The position numbers were made by a program, and so were the translations under genes. A stretch of 64,000 nucleotides of DNA, from contig CALTUD010000012.1 of NCBI GenBank assembly GCA_943912335.1, positions 1-64,000 of the forward strand, written 5' to 3'. Source of the stretch: an uncultured Acetobacteraceae bacterium (GTDB taxonomy: Bacteria > Pseudomonadota > Alphaproteobacteria > Acetobacterales > Acetobacteraceae). The notes under the pieces were generated by a model. The model was not told the origin of the DNA. It ran no database searches and was given only the letters and a program-made list of their open reading frames with translations. Shown here in pieces: positions 7,432 through 19,797 of this stretch (the stretch's first letter is position 1; the number at the start of each line of letters is the position of its first letter).

Positions 7432-10400
7432 ATGGATGGGATCGAACCGCGCGAGCAGGTTGATCGGTTTGCTTCTCCCGCCCGCGGCATCGCGCCGCGG
7501 CGCATTCTGTCCGGCGACGTCGACGCCGTTCTGTCGGCCCTTGCCTCGGTCCAGGCCGGGACGTTCGACGCGGCGCTGATCGCCGACGTCTCCCCGGACA
7601 TCGCTGCGCGGTTCGCCGGCGCGATCGGCGCCGTTCTGGCCGATTTCGCCATCGACAAGGTTCTCGCCGACGGCCTGGCCGCACGGGAGCGGCCGGATCT
7701 GTATCCTGCGCCTGACCTGTCCCGTGCGCGCGATCCGCGTCATGGCTTCTCCGAAACCGTTTCCGAAGCGGCGTTCGACGGCGTCGGCGCGCCCGTGGCG
7801 CTGGGCGCCTACTGGGGCGGGGTGATTGCCGGCTTGTGCCGCCGGGGCTTCGCAGGCGCCCGGGTCGGCGGGCTGGGTGCGGTGCCGTCCGGCCAGATTC
7901 ATGCGTTGCTCTCCGCGCTCCGGCAGGCGGCACCCGACGCGGTGCTGATCGTCGAAACGAACGGTCTGAACTGGGACGAGATCGCGGGGCTGACCGATCT
8001 CGGCCTGAATGGCGTGCAGTGCTCCCTGCCCTGGTGGAACGGCCGCGCCGCATGGCTCGCTCAGGAACTGGCCACCCTGTCCCCCGTGGCGACGGTTCTG
8101 GCACCGTTCGATTGCGGTCCGGCGCAGGCGGCCGCGTCCGGTGTGAGCGTCGCGGCAGCGCGTGGGATCGGCATTATCGTACCCGCGGGTGATACGGCAG
8201 CCGTCGCGACGGCGGAGCATGTGGCCTCGGTGTCGCGTCAGTTCGATGTGCAGCCGGTGGCGCGCGTGCTGTCCGCGCCGGGCAGCGACGTCCTGGCGGT
8301 GCTGCGCTCGGACGCCGATGCGCGTTTCGCCGAAACGGCGACGCTGCTTCTGGCCAATCTGTCCACCCACGCGGCCTCGTTCGATCCGGCATCCGTGCTG
8401 CCTTCGGTGGGCGGCGCGTTCTCGCCTTTCGCGGCGGTGGCGGTCGAAGGACACGAGGCGCCGCAGCACAGCAAGCTCGTGCCCGGCCGGATCGTGTCCT
8501 TGCCTGCCGGCACCATGCTGGCCTTCAGCGCCACGCGCGCCGCGGGCGGGACGCCGCTGCCGATCGATCCCGACTCCGCGACCCGTGCCGGCGCCTGGGC
8601 GCGTCTGGCGCTGGAGGATCCTTCTCCGGCCGTGGATGGCGGTGCGTTCCCGGTGAAGCGGACCGCAGGTGAGATCGTCGATGTGGAGATCGACGTCATC
8701 GGCGACGGTCACGACATGCTGAGCGCCGCGCTGCAATGGCAAGGGCCGGGCGACGTGGACTGGCACGAGACGCGGATGCGTCTGGTGGCGAACGATCGCT
8801 GGACCGCGTCTTTTCCGCTCGAGATGCGCGGTCTGCATCGCTACCGGGTGCAGGCCTGGCGCGATGCCTGGGCGACGTTCCGGCACGAGCTAGGCGCCAA
8901 GCACAAGGCGGGCGTGCCGATCGCGCTCGAGTTGCGCGAAGGCACGGAACTCGTGCGCAAGGCGGCGGCACGCGGCAACGTGGCGTTGGAACCGGTGCTG
9001 AGCGCGATCGAGGGCGCCGACGCCGATACGGTGCGCGAGACGCTGATGTCGACGGAAACGCTTGCGCTGATGCAGGCTGCGGACAACCGGCCACACGGGG
9101 TCTACAGCGCCGAAATCCCGGTGGATGCGGAACGCACCGGTGCGGGTTTCGCAAGCTGGTACGAGGTGTTTCCGCGTTCCATGGCGGACGATGCCGGCCG
9201 GCACGGGACGTTCGCGGATGTGGAGAAGCACCTGCCGCGCGTGAAGGCGATGGGGTTCGATGTTCTGTATTTCCCGCCGATCCATCCGATCGGAAAAACG
9301 AACCGCAAGGGACCGAACAACACGCTGACGCCGGAACCGCACGATGTCGGCAGCCCGTACGCGGTTGGCACCGAAGCCGGTGGGCACGACGCGATCCATC
9401 CGGAGCTGGGCACGTTGCAGGAATTCCTGCATCTGCGCGAGGCTGCGGAAGCGCATGGGCTGGAACTGGCACTGGACTTCGCAATCCAGTGCTCGCCGGA
9501 CCATCCCTGGTTGCGCGACCACAAGGACTGGTTCGAGTGGCGGCCGGACGGCAGCATTCGCTATGCGGAGAACCCGCCGAAGAAATACCAGGACATCGTC
9601 AACGTCGATTTCTATGCCGAAGGCAGTGTGCCTGGCTTGTGGCTGGCCCTGGCGAACGTGGTGCTGTTCTGGTGCGAGCAGGGCATCCGTCTGTTCCGGG
9701 TGGACAACCCGCACACCAAGCCGTTCCCGTTCTGGCAATGGATGATCGCAGAGGTGCGCGCGCGTTATCCGGATGCCGTCTTCCTGGCCGAGGCGTTCAC
9801 GCGTCCAAAGGTGATGAACCGTCTGGCCAAGGTCGGTTTCGGCCAGAGCTACACCTACTTCACCTGGCGCAACAGCAAGGCGGAACTGACGGAATATCTG
9901 ACGCAGCTGACGGAAGAGGCGCCGAAGGACTTCTTCCGGCCGCATTTCTTCGTCAATACGCCCGACATCAATCCGTTCTTCCTGCAGAACGGCGACCGGG
10001 CCTCGTTCCTGATCCGCGCGGCGGCCGCTGCGACCCTGAGCGGTCTGTGGGGCGTGTATAACGGGTTCGAATTGTGTGAAGGGACGCGTCTGGCGGCGGG
10101 CAAGGAGGAGTATCTCGACAGCGAGAAGTTCCAGATCCGTCACTGGGACTGGAACCGTCCGGGCAACATCGTCGGCGAGATCACCCGCCTGAACGCGATC
10201 CGCAACACCAGCCCCGCGCTGCGGTCGCATCGCGGCATCTCGTTTTTGGCGGCGCAGAACGACACCGTTCTGTTCTTCGAGAAGGCGACGCGGGATCGCA
10301 GCGACGTTCTGCTGGTAGCGATCAGCATGGATCCGTTCCACGAGCAGACGGCCGTCATCGACCTTCCGCTGTGGAAATGGGGCCTGCCGGATCAGGCGTC

Positions 10401-10518
10401 GCTCCGGATCGACGATCTGGTTACCGACGAGAGCTTCGTTCTCTCCGGGCGCACCCAGACATTGACCTTGTCGCCGCAGAGTCCATACCGGATCTGGCGC
10501 GCCACACCGGCGCGCTGA
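7432..10518 (+). CDS. glgE: GlgE, alpha-1,4-glucan:maltose-1-phosphate maltosyltransferase, long form
   Basis: The enzyme transfers maltose from maltose-1-phosphate onto alpha-1,4-glucan chains in the cytoplasm. The predicted nucleophile is D758 in FRVDNPHTKP and the acid/base is E787 in FLAEAF; the 29-residue spacing matches studied GlgE enzymes. A DUF3416-type beta domain precedes the GH13 barrel. At 1028 residues it is about 350 longer than ordinary GlgE. The extra N-terminal part looks like a shrunken GH13 module with no catalytic residues (fragments such as ETNGLNWDE, CSLPWWNGR and ANLSTHAASFD). ATG 7432 was chosen over GTG 7396 because of the purine-rich GGGGTCGGCAG before it. It heads the operon. 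Confidence 0.93.
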   Translation: MDGIEPREQVDRFASPARGIAPRRILSGDVDAVLSALASVQAGTFDAALIADVSPDIAARFAGAIGAVLADFAIDKVLADGLAARERPDLYPAPDLSRARDPRHGFSETVSEAAFDGVGAPVALGAYWGGVIAGLCRRGFAGARVGGLGAVPSGQIHALLSALRQAAPDAVLIVETNGLNWDEIAGLTDLGLNGVQCSLPWWNGRAAWLAQELATLSPVATVLAPFDCGPAQAAASGVSVAAARGIGIIVPAGDTAAVATAEHVASVSRQFDVQPVARVLSAPGSDVLAVLRSDADARFAETATLLLANLSTHAASFDPASVLPSVGGAFSPFAAVAVEGHEAPQHSKLVPGRIVSLPAGTMLAFSATRAAGGTPLPIDPDSATRAGAWARLALEDPSPAVDGGAFPVKRTAGEIVDVEIDVIGDGHDMLSAALQWQGPGDVDWHETRMRLVANDRWTASFPLEMRGLHRYRVQAWRDAWATFRHELGAKHKAGVPIALELREGTELVRKAAARGNVALEPVLSAIEGADADTVRETLMSTETLALMQAADNRPHGVYSAEIPVDAERTGAGFASWYEVFPRSMADDAGRHGTFADVEKHLPRVKAMGFDVLYFPPIHPIGKTNRKGPNNTLTPEPHDVGSPYAVGTEAGGHDAIHPELGTLQEFLHLREAAEAHGLELALDFAIQCSPDHPWLRDHKDWFEWRPDGSIRYAENPPKKYQDIVNVDFYAEGSVPGLWLALANVVLFWCEQGIRLFRVDNPHTKPFPFWQWMIAEVRARYPDAVFLAEAFTRPKVMNRLAKVGFGQSYTYFTWRNSKAELTEYLTQLTEEAPKDFFRPHFFVNTPDINPFFLQNGDRASFLIRAAAAATLSGLWGVYNGFELCEGTRLAAGKEEYLDSEKFQIRHWDWNRPGNIVGEITRLNAIRNTSPALRSHRGISFLAAQNDTVLFFEKATRDRSDVLLVAISMDPFHEQTAVIDLPLWKWGLPDQASLRIDDLVTDESFVLSGRTQTLTLSPQSPYRIWRATPAR

Positions 10519-10564
10519 TCCAGATCCTTCTTCTTTTCTCTACCACGTCCGGGACACGCCCAAG

Positions 10565-13500
10565 ATGACACCCCAAGCGACTCTGCCGCCGATCGAGGAT
10601 CCGCTCTGGTACAAGGATGCGGTGATCTACCAGGTGCATCTGAAATCGTTCTTTGACGCCAACAACGATGGCGTCGGCGATTTCGAGGGGCTGTTGCAGA
10701 AGCTCGACTACATCGTTGAGCTGGGCGTGACGGCGATCTGGATGCTGCCGTTCTATCCGAGCCCGCGTCGCGACGACGGCTACGACATTGCCGATTATCG
10801 GGGCGTGCATCCGGATTACGGCACGCTGAACGATCTGCGCCGTTTCGTGGTGGCTGCGCATGAGCGTGGGCTCAAGATCATCATCGAGCTGGTGATCAAC
10901 CACACCTCGGACCAGCACAGCTGGTTCCAGCGCGCACGCCGTGCGCCGGTGGGTTCGCCCGAGCGCGATTTCTATGTGTGGTCGGACGACGACGGCAAGT
11001 ATGCCGGCACGCGCATCATTTTCTGCGACACCGAGAAGTCGAACTGGACCTGGGACGAAGAAGCCAAGGCCTATTATTGGCATCGTTTCTACAGCCACCA
11101 GCCGGACCTGAATTTCGACAACCCCCTCGTGATGGAGGAGGTGCTGTCGGCAATGCGGTTCTGGCTCGACATGGGTGTGGACGGGCTTCGCCTGGATGCG
11201 ATCCCGTATCTGGTCGAGCGCGAAGGAACGTCGAACGAGAACCTCGACGAGACCCACACGGTCATCAAGCAGATCCGCGCCGAGATCGATCGCTACGCGC
11301 CGGGCCGCATGCTGCTGGCGGAAGCGAACATGTGGCCGGAGGATGCGCAGGCCTATTTCGGCGACAGCGACGAATGTCACATGTCGTTCCATTTTCCGCT
11401 GATGCCGCGCATGTACATGGCGATCGCGCGTGAGGACCGGTTCCCGATCACCGACATCATGCGTCAGACCCCGGCGATCCCGGAGAACTGCCAATGGGCG
11501 GTGTTCCTGCGCAACCATGACGAGTTGACGCTCGAGATGGTGACGTCGTCGGAGCGCGACTATCTCTGGGAGACCTACGCCTCCGACAAGCGCGCGCGCA
11601 TCAATCTCGGCATCCGTCGCCGCCTGTCGCCGCTGATGCAGCATGATCGCCGCCGCATCGAGCTGATGAACGGCCTGCTTCTGTCCATGCCCGGAACGCC
11701 CGTGATCTATTACGGTGACGAGATCGGCATGGGCGACAACATCTATCTCGGCGACCGCGACGGCGTACGCACGCCGATGCAGTGGTCGATCGACCGCAAT
11801 GGCGGTTTCTCGCGTGCCGATCCGGCGGGTCTGGTGATGCCGCCGATCATGGACCCGATCTACGGCTATCAGGCCGTGAACGTGGAAGCGCAGGCCGGCG
11901 ACCAGCATTCCCTGCTGAACTGGATGCGCCGCATGCTGCGCGTGCGCGGACGCCATCGCGCGTTCGGCCGTGGCACGCAGCAATTCCTGTTCCCCGGCAA
12001 TCGCAAGGTCCTGGCGTATCTGCGCCAGCATCCGACCGAGGACGGTTCGGACGAGACTCTGCTTTGCGTGTACAATCTTTCCCGTTCGGCGCAGGCGGTG
12101 GAACTCGATCTGCACCAGTTCGCCGGACGCGTGCCGGTGGACGTGATCGGCGGTTCGGTGTTCCCGCCGGTCGGGCAGCTGACCTATCTGCTCACGCTGC
12201 CGCCCTACGGCTTCTACTGGTTCCTGCTGGCGACCGAACGCGCTTTGCCGTCCTGGCATGCGCCGACGCCGGAGCCGCTGCCGGACCTGTCCACCATCGT
12301 CGTGCGCAACACGCTGACCGAGATCGGCGATGGCGCGTCGCGCCAGTTGCTGGAGCAGGACGTGCTGCCGGCCTATCTGGCCAAGCGTCGGTGGTTCTCG
12401 TCCAAGAGCGAAACGCTGAACGGCGTGCGGATCGAGTATCTGCAGCCCTTGTCGCAGGATCGCGACAACACCGCGCTGCTCAGCGAGATCACCGTGTCGG
12501 TCGGCGACCGCGAGGAGCGCTACTGCCTGCCGATCGGGGCTGCGGAAGAAGACAACGTTCTGCCGCTGGCGCAGCAGCTCGCTCTGACCCGCATCCGTCG
12601 CGGGCCTCTGGTCGGCTATGTCACCGACGGGTTCGCGACCGACGCCTTCGCGCGTTCGACCATGGATCTGATCGCGCAGGATGCGACCATGACGCTGCCG
12701 GATGGCGGCAGCCTGCAGTTCCGCAAGACGGATCGACTGGAAGACGTGAAGCCGAGCGGCGAAGTGCATATCCGTCGCCTGTCGGCCGAGCAGTCCAACA
12801 GCTCGATGATCATCGACGACGCGATCGTGCTGAAGGTGGTGCGCAAGGTTCTCGCCGGCATCCATCCGGAAGCGGAGATCTCGCGCTATCTGACCCGGCG
12901 CGGTTTCGCCAACACACCGCCTCTCCTGGGCGAGGTCACGCGCGTCGAGGCGAACGGCACGCCGAACACGCTGGTTCTGGTGCAGGGCTTCGTGCGCAAC
13001 CAGGGCGATGGCTGGCAGTGGACGCTCGACTTCCTGGATCGTGCGGCGGAAGATTCGATCGCCGTGGTGGCGGGCGACGAGGATCAGACCGAGGATCATT
13101 ACAGCAACTATTCCGGCTTCGCGCAGGCTCTGGGTCGGCGGCTGGCGCAGTTGCATGACGTGTTCGCGTCCGCCGGCGACGATCCGGCATTCAAGCCGGA
13201 AGTCGTGACCGATGCCGAGCTGGAAGATTGGGCCGACGGTGTGGTGCACCAGATCGATCTCGCGGTCGGAGCGCTCGCCCGCACCGCCAATGGCGAGGGC
13301 GAGAACGCCGAGATGGCCGGTCGCCTGCTGGCGCGCGAGCAGGAGCTGAAGCAGCTGGCGCGTCGTCTGGCCAAAGCGGGCAAGGGTTCGCTGCGCACGC
13401 GTGTGCATGGCGACTTCCATCTCGGCCAGGTTCTGGTGGTGGGCGGCGATGCGTTCCTGATCGATTTCGAAGGGGAACCGGCCAAGACCATGGAACAGCG

Positions 13501-13870
13501 CCGCGCCCATTCCTCGCCGCTGCGCGACGTGGCGGGCATGCTGCGCTCGTTCGACTACGCGGCGGCCACCGCGGCGCAGCGGATGGACAGCAACACGGAT
13601 CGCACCAACGAGCGCCGCGTGGCGCTGGTGGAAACGTTCCGCACCCGTGCGGGCGCCGATTTCGCCGCGGCGTATCGCGAGGTTCTGGATGCCAGCCCGA
13701 ATCGCTGGGTCGAGCCGGGAGCCGAGAAGGCGCTGGTCGATCTCTTCCTGCTGGAAAAGGCCGCCTACGAGATCCGCTACGAAGCCGACAACCGGCCGGA
13801 CTGGATCGGCATTCCGCTGAACGGTCTGGAACAGATCGCAGATCGCCTTCTGGGCTCTGCGGGAGAATAA
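10565..13870 (+). CDS. treS: Trehalose synthase fused to maltokinase (TreS-Pep2)
   Basis: This 1101-residue bifunctional enzyme interconverts trehalose and maltose (residues about 15-545) and phosphorylates maltose to maltose-1-phosphate (about 570-1095), the substrate of GlgE. Predicted GH13 residues are D211 (GLRLDAIP), E253 (LLAEAN) and D319 (RNHDE). The kinase half carries HGDFHLGQ at 948-955 and an IDFEGEP metal-binding box. The gene follows glgE by 46 nt and precedes glgB by 4 nt. The fusion of the two activities is common in proteobacteria that use the GlgE route. Confidence 0.95.
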   Translation: MTPQATLPPIEDPLWYKDAVIYQVHLKSFFDANNDGVGDFEGLLQKLDYIVELGVTAIWMLPFYPSPRRDDGYDIADYRGVHPDYGTLNDLRRFVVAAHERGLKIIIELVINHTSDQHSWFQRARRAPVGSPERDFYVWSDDDGKYAGTRIIFCDTEKSNWTWDEEAKAYYWHRFYSHQPDLNFDNPLVMEEVLSAMRFWLDMGVDGLRLDAIPYLVEREGTSNENLDETHTVIKQIRAEIDRYAPGRMLLAEANMWPEDAQAYFGDSDECHMSFHFPLMPRMYMAIAREDRFPITDIMRQTPAIPENCQWAVFLRNHDELTLEMVTSSERDYLWETYASDKRARINLGIRRRLSPLMQHDRRRIELMNGLLLSMPGTPVIYYGDEIGMGDNIYLGDRDGVRTPMQWSIDRNGGFSRADPAGLVMPPIMDPIYGYQAVNVEAQAGDQHSLLNWMRRMLRVRGRHRAFGRGTQQFLFPGNRKVLAYLRQHPTEDGSDETLLCVYNLSRSAQAVELDLHQFAGRVPVDVIGGSVFPPVGQLTYLLTLPPYGFYWFLLATERALPSWHAPTPEPLPDLSTIVVRNTLTEIGDGASRQLLEQDVLPAYLAKRRWFSSKSETLNGVRIEYLQPLSQDRDNTALLSEITVSVGDREERYCLPIGAAEEDNVLPLAQQLALTRIRRGPLVGYVTDGFATDAFARSTMDLIAQDATMTLPDGGSLQFRKTDRLEDVKPSGEVHIRRLSAEQSNSSMIIDDAIVLKVVRKVLAGIHPEAEISRYLTRRGFANTPPLLGEVTRVEANGTPNTLVLVQGFVRNQGDGWQWTLDFLDRAAEDSIAVVAGDEDQTEDHYSNYSGFAQALGRRLAQLHDVFASAGDDPAFKPEVVTDAELEDWADGVVHQIDLAVGALARTANGEGENAEMAGRLLAREQELKQLARRLAKAGKGSLRTRVHGDFHLGQVLVVGGDAFLIDFEGEPAKTMEQRRAHSSPLRDVAGMLRSFDYAAATAAQRMDSNTDRTNERRVALVETFRTRAGADFAAAYREVLDASPNRWVEPGAEKALVDLFLLEKAAYEIRYEADNRPDWIGIPLNGLEQIADRLLGSAGE

Positions 13871-13874
13871 ACGT

Positions 13875-16060
<2,186 letters not shown>

Positions 16061-16064
<4 letters not shown>

Positions 16065-18052
16065 AACAGCCGGACGAGATGCTTCATGCGCTCTGCGACC
16101 GCGCGGGCGTGGCGACGCGCTGGGTGGATGCGTTCGGCAAGGAGCAGGAGGTCGCGCCCGAGGCGCTGAAACGCGTCCTGAAGGCCCTCGGCATTCCGGC
16201 CGATGACGATGCGTCGATGCGCGATGCCATCGCGGCGCTGGAGGAGGAAGACGAGGCGCTGCCGCCATTGTTGACCGGTGATGTCGGCACGGTGCTCGCG
16301 GTTCCGGGGCTCAAAGGAAGTTGGACTCTGACGCCGGAAGACGGCGGCGAGGCCGTCTCAGGAGAAGGCGCGCTGCGTCTGCCGGACACTCCCGGCTACT
16401 ACACTCTTAAGGCCGGACCGATCCGCACACGGGTGGCGGTGTCGCCGGTGCGGGGCTTCACCGTTTCCGATGCCATGGGCGAGGAGAAGGCGCGTGCCTG
16501 GGGGCTCGCGCAGCAACTCTACGCCCTGCGCCGCCCCGGCGATGGCGGTGTCGGCGATTTCGCTGCGCTGCGCGCGTTCGTGGTGGAGGCGGCCGCCTAC
16601 GGCGCGGCCTCGGTGTCGATCAGTCCGGTTCATGCGCAGTTCTCTGCCGACCCGGACCGGTTCAGCCCCTATGCGCCGTCCAGCCGGATCATGCTGAACG
16701 TGCTGCATATCGCCGCCGACGATCCGGGCGAGGAAGCCGCGCGTCTGGAGGCGCTGGAGCTGGTGGATTGGCCGGCGGTGGCGCGCGACCGGCTCGCCCG
16801 CCTTCGCCGGACGTTCGAGACCGGCGGAGAACACGACGCGGACTTCGCCGCATGGCGCAAGAACGAGGGTGACAAGCTCGAATCCCACGCCGTGTTCGAG
16901 GCGCTGCACGCGCATCTCTGGTGCGAGCAGGGTCTGGCCTGGCACTGGCGCGAATGGCCCGAAGAGTATCGCACGCCCGGCAGCGATGCCGTCCGGACCT
17001 TCGTCGAGGCGAACGGGCGCGAGATCTCGTTCCATGCCTGGCTGCAATGGCGCGCCGATCGCGAGCTCGCGTCGGCGCAGGAAGCGGCCGAGGGTGCGGG
17101 AATGCCGATCGGGCTGGTGTCCGATCTCGCCGTGGGCACGGATTCCGGCGGCAGCCATTGCTGGAGCCGGCAGGATGAAAGCCTGGTCGGGCTGACCGTC
17201 GGCGCGCCGCCGGATCTATTGCAGAAGAACGGCCAGAACTGGGGCATCACCGCCTTCTCCGGTCGCGGCCTGCGTCGCAACGGCTTCCGCGCCTTCATCG
17301 AGATGCTGTCGGGCGCCATGCGCCATGCCGGCGGCGTGCGGATCGACCATGCGATGGGTCTGAACCGTCTCTGGGTGGTGCCGGAGGGCGTGAGCGCGGC
17401 GGAAGGCGCGTTCCTGCAACTGCCGGAAGCCGACCTGCTGCGCCTGTTGAAGCTGGAATCGGTCCGCAACCGCGCCGTGGTGCTGGGCGAGGATCTGGGC
17501 ACGGTGCCGGAAGGGTTCGGGGATCGCCTTCAGGCAGCCGGAATCGACGGCATGCGCGTGCTCTGGTTCGAGAAGACCGAGGACCGGTTCAAGCCGCCGT
17601 CGGACTGGACCGAGCAGGCCAGCGCGATGACCAGCACCCACGATCTGCCCACCGTCGCTGGCTGGTGGAAGGGCATCGACATTGCCCATCGCCGCGCTCT
17701 GGGCGGCACCGAGGAGGACGAAAACAAGGCGCTGCACCAGCGCGAACAGGAGCGGCAGGCGCTCTGGGACGCGTTCGTCGAGGCCGGAACCGCGCAGGGG
17801 GATCGGCCGGCGGTGTGGGACGCAATCCCGGTGGTGGACGCCGCGGTGGCGCAGGTGGTGCGCTCGGCCTGCGAACTGGCGGTCCTGCCGATCGAGGACG
17901 TTCTGGGACTGGAAGAACAGCCTAACATCCCCGGCACCATCGACGAGCACCCGAACTGGCGACGGAGGCTCGACTCGCCGGTGGGGTCGGTGCTGTCGGA
18001 GGAGCGTGCCTCGCTGCGTCTCCGCGCGGCCGACCGGCTGCGGAGGCGCTGA
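16061..18052 (+). CDS. malQ: MalQ, 4-alpha-glucanotransferase
   Basis: This is a 663-residue GH77 enzyme that disproportionates maltooligosaccharides, moving glucan segments between chains. Predicted catalytic residues are D429 (RIDHAMGL), E477 (VLGEDLG) and D528 (TSTHDLP). The C-terminal part carries the family's PNIPGT...HPNW pattern. The ATG overlaps the glgB stop (ATGA), so the start is firm. In this operon it would recycle short glucan chains released during turnover. No glycogen phosphorylase or debranching enzyme gene is present in the window. Confidence 0.93.
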
Positions 18053-18188
18053 GCGGCCGCAGGCGAATTTATGCAACTTCCCTGGCCCGACGGGGCTTTA
18101 TAACGCAACGAGACGGGACGATCCAATTGCGTCCCGCCGGGAGGCGTTCCATCCTAGCGAATATCCAGGGATGGGCAGGAGATGTGGC

Positions 18189-19688
18189 ATGAGTAGGCTG
18201 GTTGTCGTCTCCAACAGAGTGACCATTCCGACCGGCGATGCGAAGGCGGGTGGTCTGGCCGTCGCCCTCAACGATCTCATGGAGCGACAGGGCGGTCTGT
18301 GGTTCGGCTGGTCCGGCGGCACGTCGAGCGACGAGAAGCGCTGCAACACGCCGACGATCGTCGATCACGGGCAGGTCGAATACGCCACCGTCGATCTGAC
18401 CCCGACCGAACTGGAACTCTATTACAACAGCTTCTCCAACGGCACGCTCTGGCCCCTGCTGCACTCCCTGCCCGAGCAGATGAACTTCGACCGCCGCAGC
18501 CTCCAGGGCTATCGCGCGGTCAATCAGAGGCTGAGCGACGTGCTGTTGCCGTTGCTGCGCCCGAGCGACACAATTTGGATCCACGACTATCACCTGCTGG
18601 CGATGGCGGCGGCCCTGCGTGCGCGCAACGTGAGCTGCCCGATCGGCTTCTTCCTCCATACGCCGTTTCCGAGCCCGGACATGCTGTCCAGCGTGCCGGA
18701 GGCGGCCTTGTTCATCCGCGATCTCCTGTCTGCGGACCTGCTCGGCTTCCAGACCGCGAACGACGCGGAGAACTTCTCCGCCTCCGCCCAGCGTATCGCC
18801 GGCGCCGCGCGTCTGGCCGGCGGCGGTCTCCAGCTCGGCAACCGGCAGATCAAGGTCGGCGCGTTCCCGGTCGAGATCGATCCCCGCGACTTCGCCGAGA
18901 TGGCGGAACAGAACCAGGCCTCGCCCGAAACGGAGCGCCTGCGTCGCAGCCTCGACGGTCAGCATCTGATCCTGGGCATCGATCGCATGGACCCGACCAA
19001 GGGCCTGCGTCATCGCCTTGCCGGCTATCGCCGACTGCTGGAAACACGCAAGGAGTGGTCGCGCCAGACCACCTTCCTGCAGATCGCCGCCGCCAGCCGT
19101 CAGGACGTCGATGCCTATCAGCATCTGCGCGACGATCTGGAAGGCGCCGCCGGGCGCATCAATGCGACCCTGGGCGAAAGCGACTGGGTGCCGTTGCGTT
19201 TGATCAGCCGCGGCGTTCCGCGCGATGCGATCTCGGGCTTCATGCGCGAAGCGCGGATCGGTCTCGTCACCCCGCTGCGCGACGGCATGAATCTGGTCGC
19301 CAAGGAGTACGTCGCGGCGCAGGACCCGGAAGACCCCGGCGTGCTCGTGCTGAGCAAGTTCGCCGGTGCGGCGCGCCAGCTCGGCGCGGCCATTCTGGTG
19401 AACCCTGTCGATCCGGACGAGATTGCCGACGCGCTGGATCTGGCGCTGCGTATGAGCCGTCCGGAGCGGCAGGATCGCTGGCACGCCTGCTGGGAAGCGA
19501 TCAAGGACGCGTCCGCCCTCGGCTGGGGACGCTCCTTCGTGTCGGCGCTGTCGCGTGCCGGTGGCGAGGCGACCCGCCCTGCCCGTCCGGCGCGGACCGT
19601 GGTCGAATCGCCGATCGAGCGTCGTACGCCCACCGGGGCCGATATCCGCATCGTGTCCACGCAGCCGGCGTCCCGCTCGGTCAACTGA
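18189..19688 (+). CDS. otsA: OtsA, trehalose-6-phosphate synthase
   Basis: This is a 499-residue GT20 glycosyltransferase that joins UDP-glucose and glucose-6-phosphate. Family motifs include WFGWSGG near the start, the HTPFPS loop and GIDRMDPTKG around residue 260. It lies 136 nt after malQ; a possible -10 TATAAC at 18099-18104 suggests it may also have its own promoter. It supplies trehalose-6-phosphate, which needs an OtsB phosphatase to become trehalose for TreS. No otsB is visible here and the C-terminus has no phosphatase domain. A terminator follows at 19712-19747. Confidence 0.95.
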   Translation: MSRLVVVSNRVTIPTGDAKAGGLAVALNDLMERQGGLWFGWSGGTSSDEKRCNTPTIVDHGQVEYATVDLTPTELELYYNSFSNGTLWPLLHSLPEQMNFDRRSLQGYRAVNQRLSDVLLPLLRPSDTIWIHDYHLLAMAAALRARNVSCPIGFFLHTPFPSPDMLSSVPEAALFIRDLLSADLLGFQTANDAENFSASAQRIAGAARLAGGGLQLGNRQIKVGAFPVEIDPRDFAEMAEQNQASPETERLRRSLDGQHLILGIDRMDPTKGLRHRLAGYRRLLETRKEWSRQTTFLQIAAASRQDVDAYQHLRDDLEGAAGRINATLGESDWVPLRLISRGVPRDAISGFMREARIGLVTPLRDGMNLVAKEYVAAQDPEDPGVLVLSKFAGAARQLGAAILVNPVDPDEIADALDLALRMSRPERQDRWHACWEAIKDASALGWGRSFVSALSRAGGEATRPARPARTVVESPIERRTPTGADIRIVSTQPASRSVN

Positions 19689-19711
19689 GCCGGGTTCACC
19701 GTTCTGCTCCG

Positions 19712-19747
19712 AACCCCATCGCCGGTTTCCCCCGGTGGTAGGGTTTT
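19712..19747 (+). terminator. Intrinsic terminator after otsA
   Basis: AACCC (19712-19716) pairs with GGGTT (19741-19745). The inner stem continues with one mismatch to a GCCGG/CCGG core, giving about 14 pairs, and TTTT follows directly. It closes the glucan/trehalose operon and separates it from the ABC-F gene. Confidence 0.6.
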
Positions 19748-19797
19748 CGCGTTCTTCAGGTTTGCACACGCGCCCGCCATCGGCGAGAACCGCGCCC

